A stretch of 5,095 nt of DNA, taken from Pseudomonadota bacterium. Its GTDB lineage: Bacteria > Myxococcota_A > Polyangia > Polyangiales > Polyangiaceae. Location of the stretch: NCBI GenBank assembly GCA_023460875.1, contig JAEWOQ010000047.1, forward strand, positions 1 through 5,095. The letters run 5' to 3'. The position numbers were made by a program, and so were the translations under genes. The notes under the pieces were generated by a model, which worked only from the letters and a program-made list of their open reading frames with translations, was not told the DNA's origin and searched no databases. Below, piece after piece: positions 1 to 5,095 of the stretch (positions are counted from its first letter, which is position 1; each line of letters starts with the position of its first letter).

Positions 1-1
1 T

Positions 2-2077
<2,076 letters not shown>

Positions 2078-2078
2078 G

Positions 2079-2396
2079 GTGTTCATCGGAATCGGCCGCG
2101 TCGTGCTGCGCCTCCCCGGCGCTCGATCCCTTAAGGATCGGCGCCGGGTGGTGAACAGCTACAAGGATCGCTTGAAGGCGCGGCTGTCCGTGTCCGTCGC
2201 CGAGGTCGGGGACGGCGATGATCATCGGACGGCCACCCTCGGCATCGCCTTGGTCGCTCGAGAGGCGAGCGAAGCGGACGAGCTCTTGGGTCGGGCGATC
2301 AACGCCGCAGATCAGCTCGCCGACGCGGTGGTGTTGGATCGCAGCCGGCGGGTGTTGCCGTGGCATTCCGGGTGGTCGGAGGCGACCGAGGAGTGA
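2079..2396 (+). CDS. DUF503 / YlxP-family protein
   Basis: Small 105-residue protein of the DUF503 family (Bacillus YlxP type), a ferredoxin-like fold whose role is not firmly established; a ribosome- or RNA-related function is inferred from its constant place between infB and rbfA. Diagnostic motifs are the N-terminal beta strand MFIGIGRVVLRLPGARSLK (1-19), a basic helix 19-36 (KDRRRVV, KDRLKAR), the near-invariant SVAEV (39-43), and TLGIALV (53-59). The usual aromatic-rich DLWQRA stretch after SVAEV is here DDHRTA (47-52), with the Trp replaced. The C-terminal part (about 85-105) is variable. The start is GTG 2079, one base after the infB stop; the match to the family N-terminus begins exactly there. 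No good Shine-Dalgarno stands at the right distance (the nearest GAGGAG is about 20 bases upstream), so translational coupling to infB is likely. The family call is confident; the function is not known. Confidence 0.93.
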   Translation: MFIGIGRVVLRLPGARSLKDRRRVVNSYKDRLKARLSVSVAEVGDGDDHRTATLGIALVAREASEADELLGRAINAADQLADAVVLDRSRRVLPWHSGWSEATEE

Positions 2397-2411
2397 GTGC
2401 CGAGGAGTGAG
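2386..2411 (+). repeat. 12-bp direct repeat at the DUF503/rbfA junction
   Basis: CCGAGGAGTGAG occurs at 2386-2397 and again at 2400-2411, a period of 14 bases. The first copy contains the last two Glu codons and the TGA of the DUF503 gene; the second lies in the gap before rbfA. Because 14 is not a multiple of three, the TGA of the second copy (2408-2410) falls in the rbfA frame and blocks any upstream extension of rbfA. Each copy also carries GAGGAG, which resembles a Shine-Dalgarno sequence but sits too far from the rbfA start to be its main site. The repeat is seen directly; its origin as a local duplication is inference. Confidence 0.75.
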
Positions 2412-2414
2412 GTC

Positions 2415-2418
2415 GGAG
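2415..2418 (+). promoter_or_regulatory. Ribosome binding site of rbfA
   Basis: GGAG lies seven bases before ATG 2426, a standard Shine-Dalgarno position. Together with the in-frame TGA at 2408-2410 and the lack of any ATG, GTG or TTG codon in between, it fixes the rbfA start. It is the only gene start in this window with a clear site at the right distance. Confidence 0.7.
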
Positions 2419-2425
2419 CCCAGCG

Positions 2426-2830
2426 ATGGCAAGCACAGGAAGCATTCGTAGTCGGCGTCTGGCCGGGACCATCCGCAAGCATCTCAGCGCAGAGCTCGGG
2501 CGGGACATCGCCGATCCGCGCTTGGTGGGGGTGAGCCTCCAAGAGGTGGAGCTGTCGTCGGATCTGGGGCTGGCGACCGTGGTCGTGCGCATCGACTACG
2601 GCGATGACGGCCTGGATGCGCGCAAGGCGCTCCTCGAACTGCTCCAACGGCTCGGGCCGCGGCTCCGCGCGAGCCTCGCCCCGCAGCTCCGCATGCGACG
2701 GGTCCCGGAGCTCCGCTTCCGTTACGACACGGGGCAGGATCACGCCCGCCGCATCGCCGAGGTCCTCCAAGAGATCCGCGAGGAGGAGGCCCAGCGGCCA
2801 CCGGGCGACGATCCGCCCGGCGAAGACTGA
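2426..2830 (+). CDS. rbfA: Ribosome-binding factor A
   Basis: Single KH-type RNA-binding protein of 134 residues (usual family length about 110-135) that binds the 30S subunit near the 5' end of 16S rRNA and is needed for late 16S processing and cold adaptation. Family landmarks are the basic N-terminal helix SIRSRRLAGTIRKHL (6-20), DPRL (30-33), the strand GVSLQEVELSSDLGLATV (35-52) with the typical S-x-D-L-x-x-A pattern (S44, D46, L47, A50), LRASLAPQLRMRRVPEL (80-96), and the FRYD segment (98-101) followed by HARRIAEVLQEI. The last 17 residues are an acidic, Pro-rich tail. The start is ATG 2426, supported by GGAG seven bases upstream and an in-frame stop just before it. It is the third gene of the infB cluster and the last one visible; truB, which often follows, is absent. 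Beyond the TGA the frame stays open as far as TAG 3128 and would read the 33-bp repeats. Confidence 0.96.
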   Translation: MASTGSIRSRRLAGTIRKHLSAELGRDIADPRLVGVSLQEVELSSDLGLATVVVRIDYGDDGLDARKALLELLQRLGPRLRASLAPQLRMRRVPELRFRYDTGQDHARRIAEVLQEIREEEAQRPPGDDPPGED

Positions 2831-2840
2831 GGACCTCCGG

Positions 2841-2959
2841 AGACCGAGCGGGGCTCGTCCGAGGACCGCCAGAAGACCGAGCGGGGCTCGTCCGAGGACC
2901 GCCAGAAGACCGGCGGGGCTCGTCAGAGAATCGCCAGAAGACCGAGCGGGGCTCGCCGA
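2841..2959. repeat. 33-bp tandem repeat, about 3.6 copies, in the convergent intergenic region
   Basis: Copies 1 (2841-2873) and 2 (2874-2906) are identical and begin AGACCGAGCGGGGCTCGTCC. Copy 3 (2907-2938, 32 bases) has lost one A in ACCGAGCGG and differs at several bases in its second half. Copy 4 (2939-about 2959) is partial and degrades after GGGGCTCG. Copies 1, 2 and 4 each hold a perfect 5-bp stem with a GGG loop, CGAGC-GGG-GCTCG, at 2845-2857, 2878-2890 and 2943-2955; copy 3 has lost this stem. The array lies between two convergent stop codons and has no T-tract, so it is not a classical intrinsic terminator, although serial hairpins could slow or protect transcript ends from both sides. 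The period is a multiple of three: read in the rbfA frame past its stop, the first two copies encode TERGSSEDRQK twice. Identical copies side by side suggest recent expansion. Confidence 0.9.
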
Positions 2960-2964
2960 ACAAG

Positions 2965-2977
2965 GCCGCCTCGCGGC
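2965..2977. terminator. Candidate GC hairpin at the convergent gene ends
   Basis: GCCGC (2965-2969), loop CTC, GCGGC (2973-2977) forms a perfect 5-bp stem three bases beyond the stop codon of the minus-strand OmpA-family gene. On the minus strand it is followed by the short, impure run CCTTGTTCGG; on the plus strand no T-run follows. It may help end the minus-strand transcript, or work together with the adjacent repeat hairpins, but it lacks the features of a strong intrinsic terminator. The stem is visible; the function is inference. Confidence 0.3.
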
Positions 2978-2980
2978 TCC

Positions 2981-5095
2981 CTAGAACTCGGCGCCGGTGC
3001 GCTGCACGACGATCAGCTGGACGCGCCGGTTACGGGCGCGGTTGGCGTCGTTGGTGTTCGGGACGAGGGGCTTGTCGGGACCATAGCCCTTGGCCGTGAG
3101 CCGATTCTCGGGGATGCCGAGTTTGATTAGAGAGGTCTTTACGGCCTCGGCGCGGCGGTGGCTCAGTTGCCGGTTGTAATCCGGTTGCCCCGTGTTGTCC
3201 GTGTGCCCCTGGATCTCCACCCGATCGATCTCCGGGTGCGCCTTGAGGGCCTCGGCGATCTCCTCGAGGATCGAGAGGGAGTCCGGCAGGATCTCCGCAG
3301 AGTCGTAGAGGAAGTGCACCTGGCGCTTTAGCTTGAGCTCCTTGTCCGTCACCTCGACGTTGGGCTGCTCGGGGCGCTCGTTGAGGCTGAGGCGCGCCTC
3401 GATGTCCTTGCGGGACTGGATGTCGAAGTGGGCCACGGTGGTGAGGTAGCCGGAGCCGGTCGCAGTGACGGTGGCGCGCCCGAAGGGCACGTTGCGGAAC
3501 TGGAAAGCGCCGGTCTCGTCGGCGATGAGCTCGAGCTCGCGACCGAGCTTGTCGGTGACCTTCACGGCGGCGTGGGGGATGGGCTCGCCGGTGGCGGCGT
3601 CCACGAGCAGGCCCGTGATCGTCGCGACCTTCGGGAGGGGATCGAGCTTGCACTCGACGGGCACGATCACCTCGGTGGCGCTCGCGGTGTCCCCAGTGCT
3701 CTCGTCCACGGCGCCGTCGTCGAAGGCCTCGACGGGGATCTCGACCTCACAGCGCCCCTCCTTGTAGCCCTCGGCGGTGACGACGAAGGTGTAGCTGCCG
3801 GGGTCGAGGGCGTCCGTGCGGAAGGCGCCTGCGGAGTTCGCTACCATGCCCGTCCGATCGCGGCCCTCGTAGCGGAGGATAGCGCTGGGGATGGGCTCAC
3901 CGTCGGGGGTGGCCAGCACCCGACCCTCCACATAGCGGCGTGGCTCGAGGTCGCCCATGATGACCCGCTCGATCTCCCGCGGGGGTTGGGTGTCGACTGT
4001 GTAGGAGACGCCGAGCCAGACCACGTAGGGCAGCTCGGGTGTCGTCTCCTCGAGGAACCTGCTCGAGCCGCCCGTGGCGACGTCGAGGGCCGCGGTGAGG
4101 CCGAGGCCTTGCCAGGGGTGGACCCGCGTGCCCAACGAGACGCGGGAGGGCATGGCGCTGAGCCGGCCATGGTCGCCGAGGCAGCGATCGCCGCGCCGCG
4201 CGGCGCTGTCGATGTTGCAGACGTAGCCTTGGCGGTTGACGGGCACGTCGAGGGTCCACTCCACGAAGGGCCGGAAGATATCGGCGAGGTACTCGACGCC
4301 GAGCCCAATCTGGAAGCTGTCCACCCGCGACAAGCCGAGCCCGAAGCGCTCCACGCGCTCGATGGGCTGGCCGCGGCCGTCCGGCGGCGCCGTGGTCTCC
4401 AGGTCCTTCACGACCTGAGCGGAGTTGTCGAAGAGGTAGCCGAGGTTCGCGTGGGCGCGGATCGGGATACGATCTTCCTTCCTGCGCCGATTGCTCAGGT
4501 CCGCGGTGCCGAGGGCGCGCAGGGCGAAGCTCGTTCCGCCGCCGTCGAGCCCCACGCCGCCGGTGCCGTTGAGCAGCAGGAGCTCGGCCTCGCCGCCGTA
4601 GGAGAAGATCTCGTCGGCCTCGGTCGGCTGAAACACCTTCACGCCGAGGTTGGCGTCGCCCAGCACCTGCAGCAGCTGCGGGCGGCCGAAGCTGTTGGAG
4701 GTCGAGGAGTTGTACACGCCGAAGAAGGCCTCCAAGAAGGGCCAGGGGGTCGCGGAGACGGTGAAGTTCGCGGCCATCCGAGAGACGTCGTCGCCGAGCA
4801 GCCGGTCCCCCGACGAGCGGTCGAAGCAGGGCGCCGCGTTCGTGCACAAGAAGTCGCTGCCCGCGTAGAGGCCGCCGTACAGGCCGATGCGGAAGGAGCC
4901 CACGGGTCCGGAGGCTGCCTCACGCACCCGCATCAAACCCGTCGAGCCGCGCAAGGAGTTGTGCGCGCGCAGGGCTTCGCTGCGACGCCAGCGCTCGTAG
5001 TCGTCGCCGTCGGAGCCGAAGCCGTCGTCTCGGAGGTACTCGGCGTCCTCGAAGGTCGTGTCCGCCAGCGCCCGGCTCGAGATGGCGGGCTCCTC
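2981..5095 (-). CDS. OmpA-family outer-membrane protein with two carboxypeptidase-regulatory-like domains (N-terminus outside window)
   Basis: Probable cell-envelope protein linking outer membrane and peptidoglycan. 704 residues are visible, numbered from codon 5095-5093; the frame stays open to the edge, so the start and signal peptide are missing, and the in-frame TTG at 4954 is not the true start. Residues 1-47 are charged and Asp/Glu-rich. Residues about 68-366 are rich in alternating amphipathic strands (FRIGLYGGLYAG, FVEWTLDVPV, YVVWLGVSYTVD), suggesting a beta barrel of roughly ten or more strands. Residues about 384-484 and 488-570 are two related beta-sandwich modules sharing GEPIP, GAF and a final GY. 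Residues about 590-704 are an OmpA C-terminal domain; D633 (HTDNTG) and R648 (LSHRRAEAV) match the diaminopimelate-binding Asp271/Arg286 of E. coli OmpA with the same 15-residue spacing, and NRRVQLIV closes the domain. Six cysteines form three close pairs. The promoter lies off window. The OmpA domain is certain; the barrel is inferred. Confidence 0.92.
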   Translation of the reverse strand, partial: EEPAISSRALADTTFEDAEYLRDDGFGSDGDDYERWRRSEALRAHNSLRGSTGLMRVREAASGPVGSFRIGLYGGLYAGSDFLCTNAAPCFDRSSGDRLLGDDVSRMAANFTVSATPWPFLEAFFGVYNSSTSNSFGRPQLLQVLGDANLGVKVFQPTEADEIFSYGGEAELLLLNGTGGVGLDGGGTSFALRALGTADLSNRRRKEDRIPIRAHANLGYLFDNSAQVVKDLETTAPPDGRGQPIERVERFGLGLSRVDSFQIGLGVEYLADIFRPFVEWTLDVPVNRQGYVCNIDSAARRGDRCLGDHGRLSAMPSRVSLGTRVHPWQGLGLTAALDVATGGSSRFLEETTPELPYVVWLGVSYTVDTQPPREIERVIMGDLEPRRYVEGRVLATPDGEPIPSAILRYEGRDRTGMVANSAGAFRTDALDPGSYTFVVTAEGYKEGRCEVEIPVEAFDDGAVDESTGDTASATEVIVPVECKLDPLPKVATITGLLVDAATGEPIPHAAVKVTDKLGRELELIADETGAFQFRNVPFGRATVTATGSGYLTTVAHFDIQSRKDIEARLSLNERPEQPNVEVTDKELKLKRQVHFLYDSAEILPDSLSILEEIAEALKAHPEIDRVEIQGHTDNTGQPDYNRQLSHRRAEAVKTSLIKLGIPENRLTAKGYGPDKPLVPNTNDANRARNRRVQLIVVQRTGAEF

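Noticed and set aside
2841..2959. CRISPR array
   Set aside because: The 33-bp units are contiguous, with no unique spacers, and no cas gene is present.
2484..2963. Minus-strand open frame of 159 codons across the repeats and rbfA
   Set aside because: It has repetitive Gly/Pro/Arg/Ser composition, overlaps rbfA fully, and shows no domain or ribosome binding site.
2604..2984. Plus-strand open frame of 126 codons through the 3' half of rbfA and the repeats (Arg/Ser/Pro-rich repeats)
   Set aside because: Its first half overlaps rbfA in another frame, the start is internal, and its composition is that of shifted GC-rich DNA. The 33-bp period alone keeps the frame open.
3897..4847. 316-codon minus-strand frame inside the OmpA-family gene
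   Set aside because: An Arg/Pro/Ala-rich frame-shifted shadow of the real product, which carries clear beta-strand patterns and domain motifs.
4952..4954. TTG (minus strand) as start of the OmpA-family protein
   Set aside because: The frame continues open for 47 more codons to the window edge, with sequence that fits the family's N-terminal region (ALRAHNSLRGSTG is continuous), and no signal peptide follows the TTG.

Overview
The window comes from a high-GC Gram-negative genome, most likely a myxobacterium (Myxococcota). The evidence is an initiation factor 2 with a Gly/Pro/Arg-rich linker carrying segments such as RGIDVWEGRPGVPM and RRVQYDAK, and an OmpA-family protein whose architecture (beta-rich N-terminal region, two carboxypeptidase-regulatory-like modules, OmpA C-terminal domain) I recall from that group. 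This assignment is recognition from memory, not a search.

Left half, + strand (2-2830): the distal part of the conserved transcription/translation operon. It holds the 3' part of infB (5' end outside the window), a DUF503/YlxP-family gene starting one base after the infB stop, and rbfA after a 29-base gap. IF-2 places initiator tRNA on the 30S subunit and promotes 70S joining. RbfA is a 30S maturation factor. The DUF503 protein has no firmly established role but very often sits between these two genes. Spacing suggests one transcript whose promoter lies upstream of the window.

Middle (2831-2980): a 150-bp convergent intergenic region. It is largely filled by about 3.6 copies of a 33-bp tandem repeat, each intact copy carrying a small CGAGC-GGG-GCTCG hairpin, followed by a separate GC-rich hairpin next to the stop of the opposite gene. 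No truB or other gene of the usual operon follows rbfA.

Right half, - strand (2981-5095): one long gene for an OmpA-family outer-membrane/peptidoglycan-linking protein. It is open to the window edge, so its signal peptide and start are missing. It converges on rbfA and has no obvious functional link to the translation operon.

I see no CRISPR, tRNA, rRNA, insertion sequence, phage or defence gene, and no evidence of an undescribed system. The points most worth a second look are the intergenic 33-bp repeat (which would be read in frame just past the rbfA stop), the 12-bp duplication at the DUF503/rbfA junction, and the domain order and paired cysteines of the OmpA-family protein.
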